A stretch of DNA of 64,000 nucleotides from Variovorax sp. CF079 (GTDB taxonomy: Bacteria; Pseudomonadota; Gammaproteobacteria; Burkholderiales; Burkholderiaceae_C): contig NZ_FMZU01000001.1 in NCBI RefSeq assembly GCF_900101545.1, forward strand, positions 310,001 through 374,000, in the 5' to 3' direction. Below are positions 39,814-47,855 of this stretch, piece by piece. Under the pieces are notes generated by a model. The model was not told the origin of the DNA and did no database searches. It saw only the letters and a program-made list of their open reading frames with translations. Every line of letters begins with the position of its first letter. Within the stretch, counting starts at the first letter, position 1. A program made the translations under genes and the position numbers.

Positions 39814-40857
39814 TCACATGCGAAGGGCCTGCGCGTAGCCGGTCATCTCCAGATAGCCGCGGCCGACGCGCCGCCCGCCGTCGTCCTGCAGATCGCTCAG
39901 GCCTTCCCAGTAGACGGCGCCGGTCGAACCCCGGCTGTCGAGCTCCTGATCGTCGAGCAGTGCCTGCACCCTGAAGACGCCGGCCGGCGTCTGGATGCGC
40001 CATCGGGTCGGGTAGGCCGCGCGCGTGCGCGGGCTGGTCCAGGTGCTTTCGGCGTCGAAGCGCAGTTCGTCGTGGCCGAACACGCGCAGCGTTCCGTCGG
40101 CGCTGCGCAGCGACCCGCCGAACCACAGGGCTGTGCCGTCGCGCCGGCGTATGCGAAAGGCCATCAGTGCGCCGCCGTCGTCGAGGTTCATGCCGATCCA
40201 GTCCCAGCCGGCCGCATCGGGATGCAGGTAGGCTTCGCTCCACTCGTGATCGAGCCATGCCTTGCCCTGTACGTCGAAGCCGCGGCCTTGCAAGGTGAGG
40301 CGGCCCTGCGTCGCGAGCTGCGGCTCGCTGTAGTAGTAGCTGGCCTGCTCGGCATCGGGGCCCTTGCGCGAGAGGCCGTCCTTGCCTTGCAGCAGCACCG
40401 GCTGGGTGGCCGAAAAACGCAGGTCGAGCCCGAAGCCCTCGGCCGGCAACTTGGCCGTGTAGCCCTCGGCATCGCGCTTCAGCGTCCAGTTGCGCAGCCG
40501 GACGTCGGTGCCCTCTTCGGCGGCCGACGCCACGCCGAAGCCCGCACGCGCGATGCGCTCGTCGTGCCAGAGCTTGCGGCCTTCAAGATCGGTGAGTGCC
40601 GCATGCGCAAAGATCAGCTGACGCGCCGCGAAGTCCGAGCGCATCGCCTGCGTCGCAACGACCCGCGAGCGGAAGAAGGTGAGCTGGAAGCCGAAGTCGC
40701 GTGCCCCGGCCTGCGCATGGCCGGTGATGTACCACCACTCGGTGCGCAGATCCGAATGGCTGCCGAAGTCCCGTGGAAACTGCAGCATGCGCGGCGGCAG
40801 CGCCCATGCCGCCGGCGCCGCGAGTGCCGACAGAAGCACTGTACGGCGCGACAGCAT
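39814..40857 (-). CDS. Lipocalin-like AttH/CrtC-type secreted protein
   Basis: The 347-residue product has an N-terminal signal with a twin Arg (SRRTVLLSALAAPAAWA), suggesting Tat or Sec export. The mature part begins with FPRDFGSHSDLRTEWWYITG, the hallmark of the AttH/carotenoid 1,2-hydratase-like double-lipocalin fold, and later shows WLDHEWSEAYLHPDAAGWDWIG. AttH proteins are usually linked to a MacB-like ABC transporter. Here only a cysteine desulfhydrase-like gene lies upstream (two bases away, same strand); an orphan FtsX-type permease occurs 14 kb further on. The carotenoid role is unlikely. Confidence 0.85.
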   Translation of the reverse strand: MLSRRTVLLSALAAPAAWALPPRMLQFPRDFGSHSDLRTEWWYITGHAQAGARDFGFQLTFFRSRVVATQAMRSDFAARQLIFAHAALTDLEGRKLWHDERIARAGFGVASAAEEGTDVRLRNWTLKRDAEGYTAKLPAEGFGLDLRFSATQPVLLQGKDGLSRKGPDAEQASYYYSEPQLATQGRLTLQGRGFDVQGKAWLDHEWSEAYLHPDAAGWDWIGMNLDDGGALMAFRIRRRDGTALWFGGSLRSADGTLRVFGHDELRFDAESTWTSPRTRAAYPTRWRIQTPAGVFRVQALLDDQELDSRGSTGAVYWEGLSDLQDDGGRRVGRGYLEMTGYAQALRM

Positions 40858-40859
40858 GC

Positions 40860-41930
40860 TCAACTCGCCAGCAGTGCGTTGACGCGCTGCTGCGCCGCGC
40901 TGCAATCGCCGAAGGCATTCGCCACCCACGCCGCATCGTGGTAGCTCGGCAGGTAGCGCTCGCCCGCATCGCACAAGAGCGACAGGATCGAGCCTTGCCG
41001 CCTCGCCGCGCGCATCTCGCCGGCCAGCGCCAGCATGCCGATGAAGTTGGTGCCGGTCGACGGGCCGACCTTGCGGCCCAGCAGCGCCGAGAGCGCGCGC
41101 ATCGCGGCGATCGAGTCGGTGTTCGGCACCTCGATCATGCGGTCCACCAGCGAAGGGATGAAGCTGGCTTCCACGCGCGGCCGTCCGATGCCCTCGATGC
41201 GCGAGCCCGGCGCCGTCAGCGTCGCGTCGCCGGTGCGGTGGTAGGCCGCGAACACCGAGCCCTCGGGATCGGCCACGCAGACCTGCGTGTCGTGGCAGCG
41301 GTAGCGCACATAGCGCCCGATGGTCGCGCTGGTGCCGCCGGTGCCGGCGCCGACCACGATCCAGGCCGGCACCGGGTGCCGCTCGTGCGCCATCTGCTGG
41401 AACATGCTCTCGGCGATGTTGTTGTTGCCGCGCCAGTCCGTCGCGCGTTCGGCGTAGGTGAACTGGTCCATGTAGTGGCCGCCCGCGCGCTCGGCAAGCG
41501 TTCGGGCTTCGTCGTAGACCTCGGCCGCGTGGTCGACGAAATGGCACTGGCCGCCGTAGAAGGCGATCTGTGCGATCTTCTCGGGCGAGGTGCTCTTCGG
41601 CATCACGGCGATGAAGGGCAGACCCAGCAGTCGTGCGAAGTAGGCCTCGCTCACCGCGGTCGACCCGCTCGAGGCCTCGACGACCGTGGTGCGCTCGCCG
41701 ATCCAACCGTTGCACAGCGCGTAAAGGAAGAGCGAACGCGCCAGCCGGTGCTTGAGGCTGCCGGTCGGGTGCGTCGATTCGTCCTTGAGGTAGAGGTCGA
41801 TGCCGTGCGCGGCGAAGGCCGGCAGCGGCAGGGGGATCAGGTGCGTGTCGGCGCTGCGCTGGTAGTCGGCCTCGATGCGGCGGATCGCGCTGCCGAGCCA
41901 GAGGCTGTCGGGAGGGGAGGCATGGGTCAC
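40860..41930 (-). CDS. PLP-dependent cysteine synthase-fold enzyme, Cds1-like cysteine desulfhydrase
   Basis: Fold-type II PLP enzyme of 356 residues. The cofactor Lys is in [15 protein letters not shown]; the Asn/Ser-binding loop is [15 protein letters not shown] and the phosphate loop is [12 protein letters not shown]. The segment [20 protein letters not shown] resembles mycobacterial Cds1, which releases sulfide from L-cysteine, rather than the O-acetylserine sulfhydrylases. The similarity is from memory of that family and not tested. The start is GTG at 41930; there is no in-frame ATG nearby. It is followed two bases later by the AttH-like gene. Confidence 0.82.
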   Translation of the reverse strand: MTHASPPDSLWLGSAIRRIEADYQRSADTHLIPLPLPAFAAHGIDLYLKDESTHPTGSLKHRLARSLFLYALCNGWIGERTTVVEASSGSTAVSEAYFARLLGLPFIAVMPKSTSPEKIAQIAFYGGQCHFVDHAAEVYDEARTLAERAGGHYMDQFTYAERATDWRGNNNIAESMFQQMAHERHPVPAWIVVGAGTGGTSATIGRYVRYRCHDTQVCVADPEGSVFAAYHRTGDATLTAPGSRIEGIGRPRVEASFIPSLVDRMIEVPNTDSIAAMRALSALLGRKVGPSTGTNFIGMLALAGEMRAARRQGSILSLLCDAGERYLPSYHDAAWVANAFGDCSAAQQRVNALLAS

Positions 41931-41957
41931 GCCGACGAGTCTACAAGCCCTGTGCGC

Positions 41958-43745
41958 TCAACCGAAGGTGAACGCGTAGGCCTGCGCGCCGGCGTCGAGG
42001 AATTCGATCTCAAACAGGCGGTCGTTGCCGGGCGACGCCTGGCGGACGAGCTGGTAGAGCCGCTGCCCGTCGATCGTTCCGTTGCCCTGGGCGTCGATGT
42101 CGAAGCCGTGGTCCGTGAGCGGCGGCTTGCCGTCCACCAGCACCTTGAAGCGCACCGGTTTGCCGTCGGCCGAGGGACCGAGCACCAGGTGCAGGTCGCG
42201 CGCATGGAAGCGCAAGGCGATGCGGCCGTTGGCGCGGTTCGCGACTACGCGCTCGCGTCCCACCGTCCAGTCGCCGGAGAGCGCCCAATGGTTCGTTCGC
42301 AGCGAAGCGGCGGCCTGGTAGGCGTTCGCGCGATCATTCGCGATGCCTCCCGGCGAAGCGAAGCCGTGCGTGCGTTCGTAGCCCAGATAGGTTTCTCCGG
42401 ACAACGCGGGTGAAGCGCCCGGCGCGGCCTGGACGCCTTCGCCCTGCGGCGCGACCAGCCCGGCCGGAACATGGCTTCGCCCAGCCTCGGCCAGCAGTTG
42501 CTGGATGATTCGTTCCAATTTCTCGTACCGGTTCTCTCCGAACTGGTGATGGCGGATGCGCCCCTCTGCATCGATGAAATAAAAGGCGGGCCAGGCCTGG
42601 TTGTCGAAGCCGCGCCAGATGGCGAAGTCGTTGTCGATGGCGACCGGAAAGTCGATGCGAAGGTCCTTCGCCGCCCGGCGCACGTTGCCCGGGCGCTTCT
42701 CGAACGCGAACTCGGGCGCATGCACGCCGATGACCACCAGGCCCGCATCCTTGTACTTCTCCGACCATGCGCGAAGGTAGGGCAGGGTGCGCAGGCAGTT
42801 GATGCACGAGTAGGTCCAGAAGTCGACCAGCACCACCTTGCCGCGCAGGTCTTCGGTCGTCAGCGGGGCGGAGTTGATCCACTCGGTCGCGCCAGCCAGT
42901 GAAGGAAAGACGCCCTCGATTCCGAGCGTTCGCGCGGGTGCCGGTTCGCGGGCGGCTGCCGTCGGGATCAGCCCGGTCTCCTCGGGACGGAGGCTCGTAT
43001 CGGCGGGCTGCGGCTTCTGGCGCTCGATCTTCTCGACGAGCGCCTGCTCCAGTGCCGACGTGGTGCCGACCGAGAGCCGGGTGAGCAAGCCAGTGTCCAG
43101 GCCCAGTGCGATGGCGGTGACACCCACCAGAACTGCCGCACCGGCGCCACGCCGGATCCACTCGCCCGTGTGGAGCGATCCCTTCAAGGCCGCGAACACG
43201 CGCCCGCCGAACAGCAGCGCTGCCGCCAGCGAGGTGCACGCGCCGGCCGCATAGGCCAAAAGCAACAGCGAGGTGCCGACGCTGGCGCCATTGAGTGCTG
43301 CGCCTGTCAGGATCAAGCCGAGGATCGGACCCGCGCAGGGCGCCCAGAGCAGGCCCGTGCCCACGCCCAGCAGGAGCGGCGAAAAAACGGAAGGCCGCGC
43401 GGAAGTCCCATCCGCCTGGGAGTCGGACAGCCGGATGCCGAGCGCGACGAGCGGCCTGCTCAGACGGTCGGCCACGGTCGGGAACAGCAGCGTGACGCCG
43501 AACACCGCAAGCAGCGCGATCGCGGCGTAGCGCCCGTACTCGTTGAGCTCGACCACCCAGCCGCCGCCCACCGCGGCCAGCGTGGCGATGGCGGCAAAGG
43601 CCAGCGCCATGCCGAAGAGAAGGGGCAGGCCGTGCGATCGGAACGGCCGGTCGGCGCGCGCGAACACGAAAGGGAGCACCGGCAGGATGCACGGGCTCAG
43701 GATGGTGAGCACGCCGCCCAGGTAGGCCACGATCAGAACGAACAT
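41958..43745 (-). CDS. Thiol-disulfide carrier protein DipZ: CcdA domain, thioredoxin domain, C-terminal NPCBM-like domain
   Basis: A 595-residue membrane protein. Residues 1-215 form a CcdA/DsbD-beta-like region of six to seven helices with the redox Cys pair at C19 (LSPCILP) and C137 (WAPCAGP). Residues about 275-430 are a periplasmic thioredoxin/AhpC-TSA domain with CINC at 314-317. The rest (about 440-595) is beta-rich and resembles the C-terminal domain of Mycobacterium DipZ. It should carry reducing power from cytoplasmic thioredoxin to periplasmic targets. It is the third gene of an ohr-kinase-dipZ operon. The thioredoxin part is closely paralogous to the protein at 46592-47152. Confidence 0.92.
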   Translation of the reverse strand: MFVLIVAYLGGVLTILSPCILPVLPFVFARADRPFRSHGLPLLFGMALAFAAIATLAAVGGGWVVELNEYGRYAAIALLAVFGVTLLFPTVADRLSRPLVALGIRLSDSQADGTSARPSVFSPLLLGVGTGLLWAPCAGPILGLILTGAALNGASVGTSLLLLAYAAGACTSLAAALLFGGRVFAALKGSLHTGEWIRRGAGAAVLVGVTAIALGLDTGLLTRLSVGTTSALEQALVEKIERQKPQPADTSLRPEETGLIPTAAAREPAPARTLGIEGVFPSLAGATEWINSAPLTTEDLRGKVVLVDFWTYSCINCLRTLPYLRAWSEKYKDAGLVVIGVHAPEFAFEKRPGNVRRAAKDLRIDFPVAIDNDFAIWRGFDNQAWPAFYFIDAEGRIRHHQFGENRYEKLERIIQQLLAEAGRSHVPAGLVAPQGEGVQAAPGASPALSGETYLGYERTHGFASPGGIANDRANAYQAAASLRTNHWALSGDWTVGRERVVANRANGRIALRFHARDLHLVLGPSADGKPVRFKVLVDGKPPLTDHGFDIDAQGNGTIDGQRLYQLVRQASPGNDRLFEIEFLDAGAQAYAFTFG

Positions 43746-43770
43746 GATGTTTCTCGATGAGGTGCTGCGG

Positions 43771-45087
43771 TCAGGCCGCGCCGGGTTTGAACAGGGTCAC
43801 GCGGGCTTCGAGCCCGCCTTCGCTGCGGTTGTGCAGGCTGAGCTCCGCGCCCATCGCCATCGCGAGCTGGTGCGCGATGGCGAGTCCCAGGCCCGTGCCG
43901 CCGGTGCTTCGGTTGCGCGAGCTTTCGACCCGGTAGAAGGGCTTGAGCACGGCCTCCAGCTCGTCGGGCGGGATGCCCGGTCCGTTGTCGAGCACCGCGA
44001 CGACCAGCCGGTCCGCCTCGGCATGCACCCGCACGCGCACGTCGCTGCCGAACTTCAATGCGTTGTCGATCAGGTTCACGAGGATCCGGCGCAGGGCATT
44101 GGGGCGCGTCACGATCGGCGCGTCGATGCGTCCCTCCAGCTGCACGGCCTGGCCCGAATCCTCGTAGTCGGCGACCATGCTTTCGAGCAGCGCATCGGCA
44201 TCGATGCGCAAGGGGGGTTCCGTCGCGCCATGCAGCGTGCGCGCATAGGTGACGCCTTCTCTCACCAGCGCGTTCATGGCATCGAGGTCCTGCCGGAATT
44301 TGAGCTGATCCTTCTCGTTGTCCATCAACTCGGTGCGCAGCCGCATCCGAGTGATCGGCGTCTGCAGATCGTGCGAGATCGCCGCCAGGATCTCCACGCG
44401 CTCGGCCATGTAGCCGGCGATGCGCCGCTGCATCGCATTGAAGGCGCGTGCCGCGTGCGCCACTTCGGTGGGGCCTTCTTCGCCGAGCGTCCGGGCCTTC
44501 AGGTCGGGCCCGAGATCGTCCGCCGCCGCGGCGAGCCGCGCCAGCGGCCGTGTGACCAGCCGCACCGCGAACCAGGCGCAGACGGCCAGCACCACGAGCT
44601 GGATCGCCAGCAGCCACATGACCCAGTTCGACACCGGCATGCCTACCCGTCTTGCATCGACGATCACCGGGCTGCCGTCCGCCAGCTTCACCTGGATCCG
44701 AAGGCCTTCGGTCGGTTCGGCGACCTGTGCCACCTTCACGACCTCGAACGGATGCAGCGCGTTGACGATGGCGGCGGCGAACTCCTGCACCAGCGGCGTC
44801 GCGGGCGCGGGGCCCGTGACGCTGCCGTCCAGCATGAAACGGTAGTTGCGCCGCTCCAGCCGGCCCAGCCAGCTCGCGCGCTCCGCGGCGGGCAGGCGAT
44901 CCAGGATGGCGATCGAACTCGCGATGTCGCGCTCGATGCCGCTCATCATCAGCTCGCGCAGCGCCATGCTGCGCTCGTAGCGGATCGCTGCGAAGGTCAG
45001 CAACTGCGCGATCGCGAGGCCCACGACGATGATCAGCGTTACGCGGGAGAACAGCGAGCGGGGGATCAGCCGGCGCATGGTGGGCAT
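43771..45087 (-). CDS. Two-component sensor histidine kinase
   Basis: Inner membrane kinase of 438 residues. Two hydrophobic helices (about residues 13-33 and 150-172) enclose a periplasmic sensor region without a recognised domain. A HAMP domain follows, then the H-box AAISHDLQTPITRMRL with the phospho-accepting His, N-box NLIDNALKFG, G1 VLDNGPGIP and G2 GGTGLGLAIAHQ. It has no receiver of its own; its partner is most likely the OmpR-family regulator encoded divergently beyond ohr. It starts at ATG 45087 (or 45078), 23 bases after ohr, and dipZ follows by 25 bases. Confidence 0.93.
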   Translation of the reverse strand: MPTMRRLIPRSLFSRVTLIIVVGLAIAQLLTFAAIRYERSMALRELMMSGIERDIASSIAILDRLPAAERASWLGRLERRNYRFMLDGSVTGPAPATPLVQEFAAAIVNALHPFEVVKVAQVAEPTEGLRIQVKLADGSPVIVDARRVGMPVSNWVMWLLAIQLVVLAVCAWFAVRLVTRPLARLAAAADDLGPDLKARTLGEEGPTEVAHAARAFNAMQRRIAGYMAERVEILAAISHDLQTPITRMRLRTELMDNEKDQLKFRQDLDAMNALVREGVTYARTLHGATEPPLRIDADALLESMVADYEDSGQAVQLEGRIDAPIVTRPNALRRILVNLIDNALKFGSDVRVRVHAEADRLVVAVLDNGPGIPPDELEAVLKPFYRVESSRNRSTGGTGLGLAIAHQLAMAMGAELSLHNRSEGGLEARVTLFKPGAA

Positions 45088-45110
45088 GGATGGGTTATAG
45101 ACCCCGCCGC

Positions 45111-45530
45111 TCAGACCAGGTTGATCTCGACGCCGATGTTGCCCCGCGTGGCTTTGGAATACGGGCAGGTCTGGTGTGCGGCATCGACGAGGGCTTGGGC
45201 GACTTCGCGCTCCACACCGGGCATGCTGACGTTGAGTCGTGCCTGCAGGAAGTAGGCGCCGTCCGTGGTGCCCAGGTCGACTTCGGCGTCGACGGCGAGG
45301 TCGGCCGGGAGCTTGACCTTCATCCCGGCCGCAGCGATCCCGATCGCGCCGATGAAACAGGCCGACCAGCCGGCGGCGAACAGTTGCTCGGGATTGGTGC
45401 CGCTGCCCACGGTGCCGGGAGACGAGAGCTTGATGTCCAGGCGGCCATCGGAACTGCGGGATTCGCCGTTGCGACCGCCCGAAGAGGTGCGGGTCTTGCC
45501 GGTGTAGATGACTTTCTCGATGCGTGTCAT
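45111..45530 (-). CDS. ohr: Organic hydroperoxide resistance protein (Ohr/OsmC family)
   Basis: Cys-based thiol peroxidase of 139 residues that reduces organic hydroperoxides, normally with lipoylated proteins as electron donors. The peroxidatic Cys lies in GWSACFIGAI near residue 60 and the resolving Cys in TCPYSKATRGN near residue 125, the Ohr rather than OsmC spacing. ATG 45530 follows AAGGA at good distance. It is the first gene of the ohr-kinase-dipZ operon. No OhrR repressor gene is near; instead a two-component system flanks it, which is unusual for Ohr. Confidence 0.93.
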   Translation of the reverse strand: MTRIEKVIYTGKTRTSSGGRNGESRSSDGRLDIKLSSPGTVGSGTNPEQLFAAGWSACFIGAIGIAAAGMKVKLPADLAVDAEVDLGTTDGAYFLQARLNVSMPGVEREVAQALVDAAHQTCPYSKATRGNIGVEINLV

Positions 45531-45604
45531 GGTGGATTCCTTGGTTGGTTGAAGAACTGACGGCACGATTGTTGGTGCGGATCCTCCGGAAGGAAGCGAG
45601 CTTC

Positions 45605-45619
45605 GTATTCCTGTGTATC
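45605..45619 (+). promoter_or_regulatory. Repeated 15-base regulatory motif, copy A
   Basis: The sequence GTATTCCTGTGTATC lies in the divergent spacer of ohr and the response regulator gene. Two near-identical copies occur at 47638 and 47728. GTAT recurs with a 10-base period, one helical turn, as in sites of OmpR/PhoB-type regulators. A TAAATT hexamer starts 20 bases downstream at 45640, toward the regulator gene. Confidence 0.6.
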
Positions 45620-45718
45620 CGGACCGTCTTTCTCAACAGTAAATTTCACAATCGTCGACCTCGGCGCGGGCGCGGACTACATTGCGCTTGCAACACCTGC
45701 GTTCGAAGCCACACTGCC

Positions 45719-46459
45719 ATGACTCCCAAGACTTCCGACCACATCCTCATCGTCGACGACGACCGCGAGATCCGCGAACTGCTCACCACCTACCTGGTCA
45801 AGAATGGCCTGCGGGTGGTCGCCGTGCCCACTGGCCGGCACATGCGCGCCGCGCTGGAGGAATCGGGCCCCTTCGACCTGATCATTCTCGATCTGATGTT
45901 GCCGGGCGAGGACGGGCTGACGCTGTGCCGCGACCTGCGCACGGGCAAGTACAAGGCAATCCCCATCCTGATGCTGACGGCGCGCAGCGAAGAGGCCGAC
46001 CGGATCCTCGGCCTCGAGATGGGCGCCGACGATTACCTGGCCAAGCCCTTCTCCGCCCGGGAACTGCTCGCGCGCATTCGCGCCGTGATGCGCCGCACCC
46101 GGATGCTGCCTCCCAACATGCGCTCGACGGAGGCGGCCCAGAAGCTGGCCTTCGGTGAATGGCAGGTGGACACCACCGCGCGGCACCTGCTCGATGCGAG
46201 CGGCACGATGGTCGCGCTGAGCGGCGCCGAGTACCGGCTGCTGCGCATCTTTCTCGATCACCCTCAGAAGGTGCTGAGCCGCGACCAGCTGCTGAGCCTG
46301 ACGCAAGGCCGGGAGGCGGACCTCTTCGAGCGCTCGATCGACCTGCTCGTGAGCCGGCTGCGCCAGCGGCTGCGCGACGACGCGCGCGAGCCGCGCTACA
46401 TCAAGACCGTGCGCAGCGAAGGCTACGTGTTCGCATCGGCGGTGGAAGCGCTCGACTGA
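45719..46459 (+). CDS. OmpR-family response regulator
   Basis: DNA-binding regulator of 246 residues. The receiver domain has the acidic pair D13/D14, the phospho-acceptor D58 in LILDLMLPGEDG, T87 and K109. A winged helix follows (about residues 145-240), with SGAEYRLLRIFLDHP, the VLSRDQLL recognition helix region and IKTVRSEGYVF wing. It is divergent from the ohr-kinase-dipZ operon and is the kinase's probable partner. ATG 45719 is used; longer in-frame starts add residues unlike the family. A 15-base direct-repeat motif lies 100 bases upstream. Confidence 0.94.
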   Translation: MTPKTSDHILIVDDDREIRELLTTYLVKNGLRVVAVPTGRHMRAALEESGPFDLIILDLMLPGEDGLTLCRDLRTGKYKAIPILMLTARSEEADRILGLEMGADDYLAKPFSARELLARIRAVMRRTRMLPPNMRSTEAAQKLAFGEWQVDTTARHLLDASGTMVALSGAEYRLLRIFLDHPQKVLSRDQLLSLTQGREADLFERSIDLLVSRLRQRLRDDAREPRYIKTVRSEGYVFASAVEALD

Positions 46460-46591
46460 GGCGGCCAGGTGCGGGCTCGCCTTTCCGGCCCCGTGCGTTG
46501 ACGGGCCGTGATGCAATGGCAACTCGTCGGATTGCGGATCTCGTGCGAGATGCCGCCCGCCAGGAAGAGCAGGGCAAGCCAGATCTTCATC

Positions 46592-47152
46592 TCACGAGCC
46601 CGCGGGCCGCTGCTCTGCAAGAAGCGCCTGGATCTTCTTCTCCGTTTCGCCGTAGCGTCCCTCGCCGAAGTGCGAGTAGACGATCTTTCCCTCTTTGTCG
46701 ATCAGGTAGACGGCAGGCCAGTACTGGTTGTTGAAGGCCTTCCAGGTCGCGTAGCTGTTGTCCTGCGCGACCGCGTGCTTGATCTGCAGTTTCTTGATGG
46801 CGTCCTGGACGTTCTTGGTGGATTTCTCGAATGCGAACTCCGGCGTGTGCACGCCCACCACGACCAGGCCCTGGTCCTTGTACTTCTCGTGCCACTCCTT
46901 GACGTAGGGCAGGTGGTTCAGGCAGTTGATGCAGGTGTAGGTCCAGAAGTCGATGAGGACCACCTTGCCGCGCAACTCTTCCATCTTCAGCGGCTGGGAG
47001 TTGAGCCAGGTGTCGATCTTCTGGAACTCCGGTGCCGACCGGGTCCCGCCGGCAGCGGTGTCGCCGCCGATCGGAGGCGCAGCGAAGGTGAGCGCGGCCA
47101 CCGAGACGGCGGCGGCCACGGCGAGCGGAAGTGCGATGGATCGGATGTTCAT
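46592..47152 (-). CDS. Periplasmic thioredoxin-like (redoxin/TlpA-type) protein
   Basis: Secreted protein of 186 residues: signal peptide NIRSIALPLAVAAAVSVAALTFA, then a thioredoxin fold with FWTYTCINCLNHLPYV, where C74 and C77 form the redox pair. It is a close paralogue of the DipZ thioredoxin domain: both share CINCL, LPY, EKYKD, PEFAFEK and a WPA motif. It may take electrons from DipZ or act beside it. It is the second gene of a unit led by the small secreted protein, 23 bases upstream, and converges on the response regulator gene. Confidence 0.92.
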   Translation of the reverse strand: MNIRSIALPLAVAAAVSVAALTFAAPPIGGDTAAGGTRSAPEFQKIDTWLNSQPLKMEELRGKVVLIDFWTYTCINCLNHLPYVKEWHEKYKDQGLVVVGVHTPEFAFEKSTKNVQDAIKKLQIKHAVAQDNSYATWKAFNNQYWPAVYLIDKEGKIVYSHFGEGRYGETEKKIQALLAEQRPAGS

Positions 47153-47175
47153 GGCGATGACTTTCGATTTCGGAT

Positions 47176-47553
47176 TCAGCGCAGCGTGGTGCCGCCTTCG
47201 ACCCGCGTCAGGCGCGTCGAGGAAGCCCTGTCGATGTCGTAGTAGGCGGGCACGCGGCTGCCCGCGAAGGCTTCGATGCGCAGGTTCTGGTTGGGGGCGT
47301 GTGCGCGTGCGCGCGCTTCGGCCAGCACCGCGGCGCGGTCGCGCGGCGCTGTCGGCGCGGCAGCCACGACGGAAGAAGCTGCATCCGAATACGGGTTCGC
47401 GGCGTGCGCCGCTGCCACCGCCTGTGCGCGGACCTCGCTGCGGCTCTGCGTCGACTGGAACTGCAGGACGCCGTGGTATTCCTCGGCATAGGCCTGCGTG
47501 ACGGCAAGCACGGCGAACGAGGCGGCGATGGCGATGCGGGAGAACTTCTTCAT
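47176..47553 (-). CDS. Small secreted protein, DUF4148-like
   Basis: A 125-residue protein with a clear signal peptide (KKFSRIAIAASFAVLAVTQAYA). The mature part has two similar Ala/Arg-rich helical segments, SRSEVRAQAVAAAHA and DRAAVLAEARARAHA, in the manner of DUF4148 proteins, which are numerous in Burkholderiales and of unknown function. ATG 47553 follows GAAGGAA. It is the leading gene with the thioredoxin-like gene behind it, and it faces the epoxide-hydrolase-like gene across a 302-base spacer with two copies of the 15-base motif. Confidence 0.75.
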   Translation of the reverse strand: MKKFSRIAIAASFAVLAVTQAYAEEYHGVLQFQSTQSRSEVRAQAVAAAHAANPYSDAASSVVAAAPTAPRDRAAVLAEARARAHAPNQNLRIEAFAGSRVPAYYDIDRASSTRLTRVEGGTTLR

Positions 47554-47637
47554 GGTGATTTCCTTCGGGTGAGTGATGAGGCTTGCTTGGAAGCGAACGG
47601 ATTCTTGGTCACGTTCGTCCTCGCCGGCGCACATCGC

Positions 47638-47652
47638 GTATGCCTCTGTATC
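47638..47652 (+). promoter_or_regulatory. Repeated 15-base regulatory motif, copy B
   Basis: GTATGCCTCTGTATC differs from copy A at two positions and from copy C at one. GTAT is repeated after 10 bases. It lies 85 bases upstream of the small secreted protein gene on the opposite strand. Confidence 0.6.
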
Positions 47653-47727
47653 AGCGCGAGAAATCCACACATTACGTTTCGCAGTCGGGTGTTCAAGGCC
47701 GAGTCTGCGCTGTTTGCATCGACTCTT

Positions 47728-47742
47728 GTATGCCTGTGTATC
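47728..47742 (+). promoter_or_regulatory. Repeated 15-base regulatory motif, copy C
   Basis: GTATGCCTGTGTATC, with the same 10-base GTAT period as copies A and B. It lies 114 bases upstream of the epoxide-hydrolase-like gene and overlaps a six-base-pair inverted repeat. Confidence 0.6.
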
Positions 47743-47855
47743 TACAGGCGCCGAGGTACGCGCACATACAAGATCGCACTCGGCGTGACACATCACGCAT
47801 ACATGTCGCGAATCCAATGGAGCCAACGCCAATCACTGCATTCAAAGGAACGCAC

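Larger units (their letters stand above)
47554..47855. promoter_or_regulatory. Divergent regulatory spacer with motif copies B and C
   Basis: This 302-base spacer is visibly less GC-rich than its neighbours and holds no convincing gene. It contains GTATGCCTCTGTATC at 47638-47652 and GTATGCCTGTGTATC at 47728-47742, 90 bases apart and in the same orientation. Copy C also sits in an inverted repeat GCCTGT-GTATCT-ACAGGC (47732-47749). Weaker TGTAT-like half sites follow near 47765 on the reverse strand. Promoters for both flanking genes must lie here. Confidence 0.65.

Noticed and set aside
46484..46508. Imperfect GGCCCCGT/ACGGGCC hairpin between the regulator and thioredoxin genes
   Set aside because: The stem has a bulge and lacks T residues on both sides; a bidirectional terminator cannot be supported.
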